Shown one piece after another: positions 37,678 to 49,254 of a stretch of DNA of 64,000 nt; the first letter of the stretch is position 1; every line of letters begins with the position of its first letter. The position numbers and the translations under genes were made by a program. The notes under the pieces were generated by a model. It did no database searches. It had not been told where the DNA came from and saw nothing but the letters and a program-made list of their open reading frames with translations. Source of the stretch: Cytidiella melzeri (taxonomy: Eukaryota; Basidiomycota; Agaricomycetes; Polyporales; Irpicaceae); the NCBI GenBank assembly GCA_022592445.1, contig JABYQR010000103.1, positions 1-64,000 of the forward strand. The letters run 5' to 3'.

Positions 37678-38350
37678 TCACCTGGACCTCCTACATCACG
37701 GACCTTATATACATGCCGTGCGGGCCGGATAGCCAAGCTAAACAGGTCTGAAGCGTTAAGTAGCACATACTGCGAGATAAACAATGAATAGCGTCCTTAG
37801 TTCTATGTTGGGTAACACCCTATATCCGCGGCTCAGAGCGATTATCTGGCCATGTTTTGTAGAGCACGTGCTTGGCCGATCAATCAGTAGCTGTCAGACC
37901 TTGTCACAGCCTGTGTGCTGACGTTCCAGCCCATCAATACTGAGTGTCTCGTTGTCTGCCCGCCTTCCTGCGCCCCCCCCCCCGCCTCTCTCCCATCAAT
38001 ACTGAGTGCTGTCCATCATTCCTCGCTGTCCGCCCGCCTTCCCACGTGTCCCCTCACTTCTCCCATCAATACTGAGTGCTGTCCATCATTCCTCCCTTCC
38101 TCGCTGTCCACCCGCCTTCCCACGTGCCTATCTGCGCCTTCCATCAATACTGAGTGCCTGCCCGCCTTCCTGCGCGCCTCCTTCTGCTTCTTCCATCACT
38201 CCTCCCTTTCTCGTTATCTGTCCGCCTTCCTGCGCGCCTCCCACGTGCTCCTTCATTCCTTCCATCATACCGACTGCTGTCCATCAACCACTTCATTTCT
38301 TGCTGTCCGCCCGCCCCTCACGTGTCCCCTCGCCTCTCCCACCAATACTG
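37678..38350. repeat. KDZ left terminal inverted repeat with sub-terminal tandem units
   Basis: Near-identical to the complement of 46204-46876. From 37931 it contains about five copies of CCATCAATACTGAGTG spaced 60-80 bases apart (37931, 37993, 38063, 38141 and a degenerate one at about 38340), separated by pyrimidine-rich TCCGCCCGCCTTCC and CACGTG words. Such repeats are candidate transposase-binding sites (inference). Confidence 0.85.
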
Positions 38351-38685
38351 AGTGGTAGCTATTGTCGCCGCCTTCCCAACTTCCGCATCCTTGCAATTTG
38401 CCACCCACTTGTGCGCCTCCCAAACACTTCATAATGTACCTGACTTTTGTTACTTGTCACAATACTATGCGGCTTGTATTCACCGTGCTATTGATTGTAC
38501 GCCATGTGTGATAGAATGTTGGCATCGAAACTCTCGGTGCAGGTGAAGGGTCAGGCTATCGGCGCTGAGGTACACTTGATGACACATTGACACATCCTTG
38601 ATGGGACGTTTTTCAACGCCGCGCTTATGAACGCCACAGAACCGTCGCATCATCAATACAACAAACTCATGCATAGAAAGAGTAG

Positions 38686-41600
38686 CTACGTAATACTGAG
38701 TGCGGATATGAATTCTACCAAATGACCGAGAGCCTCCTGTTCCTCATCACCTTCCAATATATCAACCTCCTGGTCAGCAACCTCATCATCCTCGGCGGCA
38801 TCACCTTCTGCATCAGCACCATCCTCCGGGTTGTTGATGAAAGGAAGCGTTCCAACACGGGTACCGGGGCCCTTTGTGCCAGTGAAGCCGTCGAGACTGT
38901 ACACCTGATGGACGCGAGAGAGGAGCTCACTATTGATACGCTGGCGCCGCTCGATGAACTCTAGCACAGCGCCGAGTATAGGATCACGAGCTGTTTGAAG
39001 GCGATCACGTACTTGTGGGAAGAGTCTTCGCTCGTCACGAATTGCGGTATGAAGGCGACGAACCTCCACGTTCAGCCTTTCAACCTCTTCACGAGCTCGG
39101 CGTATTCGGAGGCGCATCTTCATGCAGGCACGGACTGCGGGCTCTATCCACCGTTTACCTCGAACATCGTGGCGAGTATCCTGCAAGAGAGCGAATTGTT
39201 CGAGGAATTGGTAGTTGCCAATTTCCTGCCAATCCAAAGGGGGGCGCGGAGGGTCCAGTGCGGTGGCGGCGGCGTTGTACGTAGCAACAGCTGTCTGAAT
39301 AGCCTTGCTGCGTGTTTGGAGGGACTTCGAGATATGCGTGCGCATGCTGTAACCTACAAATATGTCAATAGTGGTATACATGAGTGGAGTTGGGTGCTTA
39401 CCTGTTTGCGCAATGTTCATGTTCGACAGCTCCGTAAGACGTTGCACGACGAGTTTTTGGACCTTGTTCAGCGCAAGAAGATACTTGCGCTCCTTGATAT
39501 ACTTGATCGCTGCGATATACTCTGGCGTTGTGGTAGTCCAGCGGTGAACGATGCCCATCTGCAGCTCAAGGTTGCAGACGTCATTGTGTACACGATTGTA
39601 ACGCTCATTTGCGTGGCGATGCACTGTCTCGACCCGACGAGTGGCCGAGAGATCCTGCGCGTAGTTAGCCCCATGCGCAGGAGGAGCGAAGGCGAGGAAT
39701 TGGGCGTTGGCATTGCGTCTCTGCGAGTCGAGATCACGAAGCTCTTGCAAGCGCTCGACGTACGCCACTGCGTGCACGTCGTGCGGAAGTTCGTCGCCGA
39801 TCCGTGAGAAAAACTCTACTTGCTCATCTTCCCAGACATCAAGATCTTTGTCGGTGATAGACAGCGAATGCATAGCCTCGAGTAGCGTGGTGGCGTCACT
39901 GTGGATAATTCCAAGAGCCTGCTTGTAGTTATTCAATATGAACGTTCCAGCGTTGTGGTATTTGTCCTCGTCTAACTGCCGACAATACGCTTCAATGAAA
40001 AGGCGACGACGGTAGGGCGAGGCGTAGCGAGTGACCGAGGCGAGCATGTTGGTTAGACTGAATATGCGTTCCATTGTCTCGAGATCTTCAAGTCCGGCGC
40101 CGACAATGATGTTCGGATGGTATTCCAGCTGACAGGTGTAGCTGTGGGAGTAGCCATGGAATGCGCATACACAAAACCGGCCTCCTGAGGTAGCGAATGC
40201 TGGGCCGAGCGAGCTCTTCTCCGTCGTCACGTCGAAGCTGCAGCCGACATCGTATCCAATGAGTGGTCGGTCCCCAAGCAGCTCGAGAGTCTTCGAGATT
40301 ATGGCGAGGGGGTATTTAGCTCTACAATGATTGAAGCAAGCGTCAGCAACATGCGTATAGATAGTATGAATCGGAACTCACAGCTCCCCGCTACAAACCA
40401 TATCCATAACCCATAGTAGAAACCCGTGTCGACACGCGGCTGCAAAAACGCCCGCTTCGTCGAAGATCCCCCACATCTTCTTGCGATCCTCTTTTGCTGC
40501 ACTTTTCCAGTTCTTCGTGCACGACGCGAGACGCTGCCGTCGCGCTGCTTGAGGGTCATTGCGGTCAGAGTCGTCGAGTTGACGAAGCCCGTCTGTAGGG
40601 TCTCCCTCCGCTGGTTGGCCTTGGGCATCGTTGTCGCTCTCGTCATCAGAGTCCTGGTCTTTGCGTTTGACTGCCGGACCTTTAGAGTATTTGCCTCGAA
40701 CTTCGTTGGCGTATTGATTGACAAAATCAGTAGAAAGAAAGTAGTTGCTGTTGTGGAGTATTCGAGTATCTGCTGCAGTGCGATGTGCGGTCGTGGCTAT
40801 CCTCTTCAGGCTGTTGTTGCCGTCCATTGCGATGAGCCGTCCAAAACGAAGCTCTGGCTCGTCCTCCAACTTAAGAAAGATGTGAGGGGCATTGAAGTTG
40901 AAAGTAAGACTATGAACTTCGTACCTTGTAGCAACACGCGTGGCACGCATTTTTCACCCTCCAATTCTCTTCATCCCACCCCAATGCCTTCTGGATCATG
41001 CAGTGAACACTGCGCATGATGCGTAGGTAGATTTCGAAGGTATCCCCAAAGACTTCTCGTAGATGGTGGCGGTACGGTATCTGTGGGGGATGAGCGCAAA
41101 GTAGCAGAAACAAGAAACGCGCTCGTACATTGTAGTAGTCACAGACGACCTTGGCAAATGCTTCAATGCTGTACGAAGGCTTTCGCTGGTGAAGTCGATA
41201 GAGCAGCTGAAGAGTTTCGACGGAAACTGCTATGGTAGGCCTGCTGGGGGATTTGGCGACATAGCTGTGCAGCATGAGATCAAGAGCGAGGGACGTGCTG
41301 TCTGCATGGCGCTGCACTGTGAGGACACGAGCGAGAGTCGTTATGTCAAACACGTTGACGGTGTAGCTGTAGTCAGCCAGAGGGGGCACAGCTGGTTCAT
41401 TTTCTCGCCGCGGTTCGGCTTGGTCGTTTCTAGTCCGTGGTTCGGGGACAATACCATCGGGGGCAATACCATCACGGTCTCGTGCGGATCCAGCTGACTG
41501 ATACTTCCAGGTCAAGTACCTCTGAACGAGCTGATCAAAGACATTCCCCCAAGCCTCTTGTTGACGACCCACACGCGACCTCCAAGTCTTCACTTGTCCC

Positions 41601-42120
41601 ACTCGCCGCCAATGCCCGTTCCACCTATAGTGCACATGCAAGTGAGTAAACATGCTGTACTAGTGTTTATCAACTCACCGGCTCATGTGCTGTATAGCTT
41701 CAACGAAGGTTTCGTGTACACCCAGCTCCTCAGCGTCCGCTCGGACGTCCTCCCAAGCCTCCTCATTCCCTTCCATGTTCACATCTACAATGACATCGCC
41801 TGGCCGTTCGACATCCGCAGCGACTTCTTTGTCAACCAAAATCCGACGCTGTGCCGCAGAAAGACCTTGCAAAGCCGATAGTGAGCGCAAATCTGGTATA
41901 CGGTCAACGGTACGTTCCACACACCTGCTATTGCCTGTTCAATGCGTGCTTGAGTTTCAAGACGATCACGCTCAACACCATCGTAGTTGAGTTGTAAAGC
42001 GACACCTCGACGTAGTCCCCGAGCACGAGGATGTGCACTTTGCACGCCTGCGGCAGCAACAAGTCGAGTTTTGTTTACTTGTCTTGAGCTGCCAGTTTTG
42101 AATACACTCGCTTTCCGCAT
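38686..42120 (-). CDS. KDZ transposase
   Basis: Multi-exon gene from ATG 42120 (MRKASVFKTGSSRQ) to a stop at 38686, roughly 1,050 residues. Recognisable KDZ blocks in order: W..HWRRVGQVKTWRSRVG; SYTVNVFDITTLARVL; SETLQLL-like VETLQLLYRLHQRKPSYSIE; IPYRHHLREVFGDTFEIYLR; NACHACCYK (zinc ligands, CxxC); LIAMDGNNSLKR (first Asp); LIGYDVGCSF (second Asp); CVCAFHGYSHSYTCQLEYHP; GAGLEDLETMERIFS (candidate Glu); and TRYASPYRRRLFIEAY. The C-terminal 250 residues are helical and end in an acidic stretch (DAEGDAAEDDEVADQEVD). No frame break was found after splicing at five or six GT-AG introns. It is the enzyme that moves the element. Confidence 0.9.
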
Positions 42121-42358
42121 TATACTTATTGATTCTATACACACCAGGTGCACAGAATGCACAGTATCAAGGGGCTACAGGCGGAGAGATGAACGAGAGC
42201 GCGAGTGGTGAACAGAGTGGACAAAGCGGTAAGCGACCATAGTTGCATGAACTCGAGTTTGCGCGTGTTATCTCTAGTGCACATCTCTTGTGAGCAGCGC
42301 CATCTTGTGCTCACTTTCCCCACCATCGCTCCTCATCCATCTGTCTATTCCTGCTTCA
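42121..42358. promoter_or_regulatory. Bidirectional promoter region inside the KDZ element
   Basis: A 238-bp gap separates the divergent starts of the KDZ transposase and cargo gene 1. It must hold both promoters. No clear TATA box was singled out. Confidence 0.45.
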
Positions 42359-43733
42359 ATGGCTCCTTTCAAGCTTATTCCTCCTATACCTGGCAAAGAG
42401 ACACCGCTAAATCAACTGCGAGTAGTAGTAGTAGGAGCTAGCAACGATCCGGTTAACGGCACGTACACTTATAACAGGTGAGCACTCACTTTTTCAATGT
42501 TACGCTGCTCTTTGCTCAAAGGTACATAGCTGGCGGCGTCTTGGAACCGTGCATCGACACTCTGCTTTCCCTATGTCTTTCTTCTGTGCAAACCGCTTCG
42601 ACCTCCGCGATATTGAAGCCATTACCGTGTTTCTACGAGCGATTATTGGTCTAACGCCACAGCAACAAGTCGAGCAGATCAACCAGATCGCTGCAGTTGA
42701 CACTTGCAAGCGCATCCTCTGCAAACCTTGGCAGCACTGGGCCGTGCTTAGCGGTAACGGTAATGAGAGACTTGAGTTCATCTCCGGGAAATGGTATGTC
42801 GCCATCATATTCGCAACTCAAGAACTCATTGAATTGAACTATCAGGGCGGACACTTTCCCCTTCGTCGATGGCCAAGAGTATCCTGAGTACAAGTCGTGC
42901 GAAACGATGGCCATGGCCATCCAGTACCTCATCCTGCGAGGTGTGGAGCCCGCAATGGCTGAACGTCGCCAAGCCGATTTCTCGGACTTCGTTGCTGGAA
43001 TGAACAACATGGATCTCAATCCGTTGCCAGCCATCCCAACTCCAATGAGAAGTGGCCTGTACCCTGACATTAGCTCTATCCCCCCTGCCACTTCCTCTCC
43101 ACGTCGCTCTACGGCTACTCCATCTCGAAGCGAGGCCAAACGTACCCGGGCTACTCGTTCTCACGCAAGTGGGACAGGGCAAGACGACGGTGATTCCTCT
43201 GTCAATGCCGAGCATGTTACTGGAAATACAAAGCCTCGAAGTAAGGACAAGGGCAAGGGTACTAGCCGCCGTGTGCCCAACGTTCATGCCGACGCAAAGC
43301 CTGGCGAAGGAAGCCACCGCACGGGCGCGGGTCATCACAAGGACAACGGTATGATTGTTGATACATTAGTACGTTTCTTCTTCGTTCTGATGATGGTCAT
43401 ATAGACTTTCATACGTCCTATCATCTGCCATACATACACAAGCGCAATGTGAAAGGCAGCATCAATTCCTCGCACTACATCGCGCCTGCGGTATCCACTC
43501 AACGTGTCCCAAGTCTCGGCTGTTTCCTCGACGACTATGTGGATTCCTACGGATACCCCAGTGCCTTCATCTACACTGTTTACACCGCCGTGTTGGCGTC
43601 GACCAGTCGCGAAGAGTTTGTAGTCACAGTGTCGTCTGTGGCCACAATTGCGGAGGCGCACTTCCTGTGGCGTTGGGTTGAGGTCCCCACCGATCGTGCC
43701 ACGCGGTTCCGTTATGAGATTCAGGGTAATTGA
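42359..43733 (+). CDS. KDZ cargo gene 1, unknown agaric family
   Basis: Four exons: MAPFKLIPPIPGKETPLNQL at 42359; intron 42478-42529; a block CANRFDLRDIEAITVFLRAI and WQHWAVLSGNGNERLEFISG; a third exon with FVDGQEYPEYKSCETMAMA and a Ser/Thr/Arg-rich linker (SSPRRSTATPSRSEAKRTR); and a last exon with LGCFLDDYVDSYGYPSAFIY and EEFVVTVSSVATIAEAHFLW. The last block resembles a domain repeated in many uncharacterised Agaricomycete proteins. All introns keep the frame. No enzyme motif, in particular no HxD of TET/JBP dioxygenases, is visible. It is divergent from the transposase, so it is probably an element-encoded helper (inference). Confidence 0.68.
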
Positions 43734-43915
43734 CAGGTCGCAAGCTAACGTCGGCCCTCCGAACCTTGCTCGTACTTGCTCATTAGAATGGAAAGTCCCT
43801 TACCATGTATGTATCCGCAACAACGTGACTTCGTTGAACAGTGTGAGAAATCCCTCGGCTCATGAAGCTTGAACTCAACGCCTGCGCCTTCCGTAAGTTA
43901 CCTCTCACATCCTCG

Positions 43916-45579
43916 ATGCCGTCCACTGTCACTGTCAATCGCTACATTGGTAAAGCGCGGGCAACGCGCACCAAGCTCTCTCGTCTCCCATGGCGCACCC
44001 GGACTTGGAGCAAGAAGACGCAGACAAAAACCTTCACGCCCGCCGAGAAGAAAGCCGCAAAAGAGGCTGTCATGAGCCGGAAGGTGCAGAATAATCAGAG
44101 GGTCTCGAGCGCATTACTAGAAGTGTGGAAGCTTGCTGAAGGCCTCCATCGCGACATTGGGACGAACACCGCGCAATACTGGTATGAATATCTACTCCAA
44201 CGCGCTGGCAAGAAAAAGACAACACGTCGCCCTAGTACGTGGAATGCCTTCGTGTCTCTCAAGGTGAAAGCACACAACGATGGTTCGTAGCTCTCAGCCG
44301 TGCTCATATTTAGACGGATCACTGATGTCGTGATAGCACTTCCCGATGGCACTCCTCGTGTTAAGGCCCCCGCTATAATGACGGAGCTGCGGAACAAATG
44401 GAAACTGTTGTCGTCGGTGGAGAAGATAGAGACAACGCAAGAGACTGTAACGAAACTCGGGGAGATTCGCGAGATGCGAAACTATGCTACCCACAATGTC
44501 TCCCTCAACGCCTTCCACGATGCGCGTGCGACGCTGAAAAGCGTGCAGACACAGGTATGAATCGTTCGACATCATTGAGACGTACTATGACTGACGGCGC
44601 ATATCCATCAGCTCGAAAACCTATTCAACCGCACTGGCGTCGAGTTCTTGCTGTTTGCCAGCAGGTCTGACTCGTCGGCTTTCATGCACCCGATGTCTTG
44701 GTCTACTGGAGATCACATCGATGAGTACTTTCAAATGACGTTCAAGAAGTCCACCGGGCAGTTCGCGGGAATGCTGGAGTGCTTTTTACTCAGCGGGCTC
44801 GAAGGTATGCCGCGTATCGTTGTGTAATCATACGCATAACTCATTGATTACAGGTACGGTGAAGACATACCAAAACGAACTGATGGAATTGAAGCAGAAG
44901 ACAGCGAAGCTGATCTTTGAGAAGCTTGGTAAGTAGTACATACTTTCCTCATCGCAGATCTTACTAATATCATGTTCTATCAGAGACTGCTGCTCACCCT
45001 CACAAAGTGTCTCGGATGTTCTACTCGGACTTCCATCACCACATTACTGAGAAATATGGCATTATCATCGAGAACTGGCCGCTGTCGGTCTTCACATCTC
45101 CAGGCAACATCGGCTCCCGCATCGAGCTCAACACTTTGTTCAATGCATGGGAATCAGGGGCTACGCGTTTCCGTCGCCTCACTCCCGCAGAATTGATTGA
45201 ATGGGAACGCCAGCAATCTCAGGCACATCTGCAGCAAACTACTCCCGCAAGCCAGGCCCTTGGAAACAGCGATGCATCTTCAAATGCTCCAGTCGCTGGC
45301 GGACCTATCGCAAACCCAGATGCCCAGCCCACTCCCTCGACCTCGACCGCACCGGTGACTGCCCCCACTCCCCCTGTCGCGGCTAGTCAAGCCTATGGAA
45401 CTGGCGTGTTTGCTGTAGGTACCAGAGAACTTGTAGCGAAAAAGCCGCGGAAAACTCGCTCGGACAAGGGCAAGACCCGTGGGTCGAGCAAGAAAAAAGC
45501 ACTGACATCGAGTGCAGCTGCGAGTGGAGCATCGGGTGCAGAAGGTGCTGATACGGGGTCCGGTGCAGTTGCAGCCTGA
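43916..45579 (+). CDS. KDZ cargo gene 2, HMG-box-like DNA-binding candidate
   Basis: Start at MPSTVTVNRYIGKARATRTK (an in-frame ATG at 43862 would add 18 codons). A basic region (FTPAEKKAAKEAVMSRKVQ) is followed by RRPSTWNAFVSLKVKAHND, LPDGTPRVKAPAIMTELRNKW and LLSSVEKIETT, which have the spacing of an HMG-box-like fold (W-NAF, P, W, L.S.EK). Spliced exons continue EFLLFASRSDSSAFMHP and ECFLLSGLE to HKVSRMFYSDFHHHITEKYGI and LTPAELIEWERQQ, then a low-complexity Ala/Pro/Ser tail and a basic stretch (KKPRKTRSDKGKTRGSSKKK). It probably binds DNA or chromatin for the element (inference). The class is known only as agaric hypotheticals. Confidence 0.65.
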
Positions 45580-45589
45580 GGCGCGCTGT

Positions 45590-45830
45590 ACTCATCCTCG
45601 CCTTGGCCTTCGTCGCCGTCCTTGCCCTTGCCCTTGCCCTTGCCCTCGTTGCCGTCCTCGTTCTCGCCCCGTCGCCCTCCTCGTTGCCATTGTCATCCTC
45701 GTTGTTGTCCCCGTCGTCTCCGTCGTCCCCGTTCCCTTCACTGTTTCCGCCCTTGTTGCCGTTTCCATCCTCGTCATCGCCGTCCTCGGCCTCGTTATCT
45801 CAGTTGTCCCATTTATCACTAGTCTTTAGT
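45590..45830 (+). repeat. Pyrimidine-rich low-complexity tract
   Basis: About 240 bases built from drifting CCTTGC, CTCGTTGCCGTC and CGTCGTC words directly after the stop of cargo gene 2. It produces long but spurious open frames of Leu/Ala/Val/Pro on this strand and Thr/Arg/Glu on the other. Confidence 0.75.
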
Positions 45831-46045
45831 ATCATTTCTCCCGCCTGTATACACGACATCTTACATTCTTGCAAAGAATATGCTTACTCTGATAGTACTG
45901 AGCTGGTGATCTGTGAACCACTGAACCTGTGTAACAACCCAGATATGTATAACTGATTCATTGGTATAGAGTACACAGGAGGTGCACAACAACAGGCAGG
46001 AAGCCCGGAAGACGGCAAGGAAGCAATAAGTGATGAGCAGCACTT

Positions 46046-46876
46046 GCTATTGATGAGAGGTGCGAGGGGACACATGAGGGGGCGGGCAAACAGCGAGGAA
46101 GAAAGTGGCTGATGGACAATACTCAGTATTGATGGGAGGGAGGGGAGGCGGGCGGAAGGCAGCGGATATATAGCGAGGAAGGGAGGAGTGATGGACAGCA
46201 CTCATTATTGATGGGAGAGGCGAGGGGACACGTGAGGGGCGGGCGGACAGCAAGAAATGAAGTGGTTGATGGACAGCAGTCGGTATGATGGAAGGAATGA
46301 AGGAGCACGTGGGAGGCGCGCAGGAAGGCGGGCAGATAACGAGAAAGGGAGGAGTGATGGAAGAAGCAGAAGGAGGCGCGCAGGAAGGCGGGCAGGCACT
46401 CAGTATTGATGGAAGGCGCAGATAGGCACGTGGGAAGGCGGGTGGACAGCGAGGAAGGGAGGAATGATGGACAGCACTCAGTATTGATGGGAGAAGTGAG
46501 GGGACACGTGGGAAGGCGGGCGGACAGCGAGGAATGATGGACAGCACTCAGTATTGATGGGAGAGAGGCGGGGGGGGGGGGCGCAGGAAGGCGGGCAGAC
46601 AACGAGACACTCAGTATTGATGGGCTGGAACGTCAGCACACAGGCTGTGACAAGGTCTGACAGCTACTGATTGATCGGCCAAGCACGTGCTCTACAAAAC
46701 ATGGCCAGATAATCGCTCTGAGCCGCGGATATAGGGTGTTACCCAACATAGAACTAAGGACGCTATTCATTGTTTATCTCGCAGTATGTGCTACTTAACG
46801 CTTCAGACCTGTTTAGCTTGGCTATCCGGCCCGCACGGCATGTATATAAGGTCCGTGATGTAGGAGGTCCAGGTGA
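46046..46876. repeat. KDZ right terminal inverted repeat and tandem units
   Basis: The outer 673 bases are the complement of the left repeat. The inner side carries extra CACTCAGTATTGATGG units (about 46120 and 46200, then 46398, 46478, 46546 and 46611). Proline/serine-rich frames read here are shadows of the tandem repeat. Confidence 0.85.
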
Positions 46877-47122
46877 GGCATCTTTTCCACTTGGCTTTCT
46901 GAGCCTTGAAAGGTAAACTTTCTTTGTTCTTTTTGATTTAATTACCACTCAAAACCCAGAAATTAAAAGGCACAGAATCTGTATAGAATTATTTTGTATT
47001 CTCAAACATTAAGTTACAATTCCAACCACAAAATTGCTTATGGATTATCTGCTGATATTTAACATTGAAGTGAATAATCATGCAGATTTCAAGACATGTG
47101 AAATTGGTGTTTGCTCCTAGTG
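46877..47122. mobile_element. CACTA-type non-autonomous element, right part
   Basis: Starts with the second GGCATC duplication and ends CTCCTAGTG at 47122, followed by TAC. Left plus right parts minus one duplication give 662 bp, against 664 bp in the unsplit copy. Confidence 0.82.
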
Positions 47123-47125
47123 TAC

Positions 47126-47456
47126 CAATCCACAACTTTTGAACTCACAGGTCCTTCCTACTGCAAATATTGTCAAAGTCAATACAGACTCCCGTAACAG
47201 TGACCTGAAAAGGACCCAGACCAACAACAATGTTACTGCCACTCTAACGCAGGGCCAGTTCTTTTCTTTGAATGCACACCAGACACAAGGACATTGATTA
47301 GCATCAAGTTGGACTGAACAGAGCAAAGCAAAGTGATATCATTACTACTGTACAAACAACAGTTACAAACTAAGTGAGAGTACAATTGAAAATTGCAAGC
47401 TGCCCCTGAAACTCAGTCTCAATATCCCTGCAAATCTCCTCGCGCGTACGTGCAGC
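47126..47456. other. Flank between CACTA-type repeat and the next element
   Basis: AT-richer sequence with few CpG in its first 250 bases. A plus-strand frame is briefly open (VLPTANIVKVNTDS) but unrecognised. Possibly part of the same old relic that resumes at 55194. Confidence 0.35.
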
Positions 47457-47909
47457 TACACCGCCCAGCGTCCGCCACGTGCAAGCCAGGTGAACCGTTT
47501 ATCTGTGCCACAGAATCGCGCCAGCAAATGGCCACTGGCGAGCACGCGTCGGCCATATATGATCGGAATGCCATTCATGTGTTTTGCAATGCCATGTGCA
47601 TGCCATCGGTGGCCATCCATAGTGGCCAGCTGCCGTCCAAACTGCACCGCGCAGGCAGGGCGTCGTGACCACTCTGCGATAGTACGAGCTGCATTGTCAC
47701 TGTAATTGTGCGTGTATTATACATATGAACGAATTGTAAATGTGGCTGCTCCCCACATATCCGATTGAGTACATTCACCTGTATAATGACCTCTCACCAC
47801 ACAATGCACGTTGGTTGATGGAGATTATAATTCATTAATACACGGCTTGGAATATACTACGGACATTGAGCTGATTGCATACAGAACACACAGACGGAAT
47901 TGATTAATC

Positions 47910-49254
47910 TACGGATCATCATGGTGCTCGTCACCATCGTCCCTGTTGTCGTATTCATACTCTGTATTGTTGGCATTGATATCCGTCGCTGGCAGGCCTT
48001 CGAGGCCATAGGAGGCCCGCACACCGTATGTCGCGCGATCAGTTTCAATGACACTCGCAAATGCTCTGAGGACGGGCATAAGTCAGAGTGAACATCGTGC
48101 AACATCACGGGAGACTCACTTGTGAATCGCGACAGGATCAGATCCTGCGCTTGACCGCAAATTCTTCAAGAACTCGTCGAGTTTATCCCAGTACTTTCTA
48201 TCGCCTGGCGGTCCGCTTACGTAGACAGCTCGCTGATGTTTGTATCGGTGAAGACATTCCGAGGATAATCAGCTTGAAACATACCATTAGAGCCAGCCGC
48301 CCCAACACGGGTATACATAGCTTGATGCTTGACTTTTTAGTGACCTTCTCAGCGAGTGTCGCAATACTCCAGTTATCGGCCTTGTCAGCTGCCTCAACAC
48401 TGGCGACAATCTGATAACGTTGTCAGCATGCAACTCAAGTTCATGTCGTTCAACCACGCACCTGTTTCTTAATTCGTCCTCGAACCTGTGTTAACGCGTC
48501 CCCCGCAAGCTTCTTGATGTTCGCCCAATCAGCGTGATTCTGCTCGATATCAGGTGGAAGGTCAAAGCGGCGTTCTTGAATGATTTTCTAATAAATGTTT
48601 CAATCATATTTCATGCGACTGAGTCTCAAGATCACGTCGTTTACCATGGCTGCGTTGAGAGAAACAGTCCCCTTATATTGCAAGAGTGATCCTGATAATA
48701 GAACATGGATAGCGGTTCCTTTGATGTTCATCTGCATCGTGCCAACGTGTCAGTGCGGTCATACAGTCAAGTCCTCCCGTGGCATATACAAGCTTACCAA
48801 TGTCTTCCTTGTCGGCTCGAAAGGAGCCTTGCTATGAGAGGTCTTCACTTGCTCTTGAAGTATTGCTAAGATTGCCGTATATAACATAAGGTCGCGCGCA
48901 AATTGCGGAGACTTGCACAGATATAGTCAATGATCAGTGCATTTGTTACGAGGCGACACAGTGCTAGAGACTCACCACCGAAAACTCTCGCAAGTCCCGA
49001 GCATATTCGTCACGAAGTTTCTTGTTGCCTGCAAGAGACTTGACAAACAGCTCCACATTCTTGTTCATCTCCACTGTGGATGCTGGACTGCTGGTAGCTT
49101 CGGGACTGCCGTCTTCATCTTCATCTCCTTCGTCTTCAACGTTTCGCGTTCGCTTGCCAAGTACGCTCGAGGGTGGGAGCAGGTTTGGAGTTACAATAGG
49201 GGGATCTGGCGCGCGCATCGCCGAAGTCAGACTATCCAAAAGCGAATCAGTCAT
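47910..49254 (-). CDS. Accessory gene of CACTA-like element
   Basis: About seven exons from ATG 49254 (MTDSLLDSLTSAMRAPDPP after MTM) to a stop at 47910, about 330 residues. The N-terminus has an acidic NLS-like GKRTRNVEDEGDEDEDG. Then come FARDLMLYTAILAILQEQVK, RRFDLPPDIE.NHADW, IKKLAGDALTQVRGRIKKQI, NWSIATLAEKV, CIPVLGRLALMR and KYWDKLDEFLKNLR, and an acidic C-terminus (EYEYDNRDDGDEHHDD). The same family is found as a decayed copy at 57107-59260 beside another transposase relic, so the association with the element recurs within this window. A tnpA-like DNA-binding helper role is an inference from that association. Confidence 0.7.

Larger units (their letters stand above)
37678..46876. mobile_element. 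KDZ-type DNA transposon, 9.2 kb, apparently complete and young
   Basis: Bounded by 670-bp terminal inverted repeats beginning TCACCTGGACCTCC, with only a few mismatches between the two sides. It encodes a KDZ transposase (38686-42120, minus) and, divergently, two cargo genes (42359-43733 and 43916-45579). It is CpG-rich and its reading frames are unbroken, in contrast to neighbouring relics. KDZ (Kyakuja-Dileera-Zisupton) elements are expanded in basidiomycetes (family knowledge). Confidence 0.9.

Noticed and set aside
37931..38350. Regularly spaced repeats resembling a CRISPR array
   Set aside because: The window is eukaryotic, the spacers are themselves similar to each other, and the same array is present inverted at the other transposon end.
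37915..38434. Long Pro/Ser/Leu-rich open frames in and near both KDZ ends (also 46047-46602)
   Set aside because: They occur in several frames at once and come from the tandem repeat in the inverted repeats. Splice signals and conserved domains are lacking.
42359..45579. TET/JBP dioxygenase cargo in the KDZ element
   Set aside because: I looked for the HxD...H iron ligands and the following Arg typical of the family and found none in either cargo gene.
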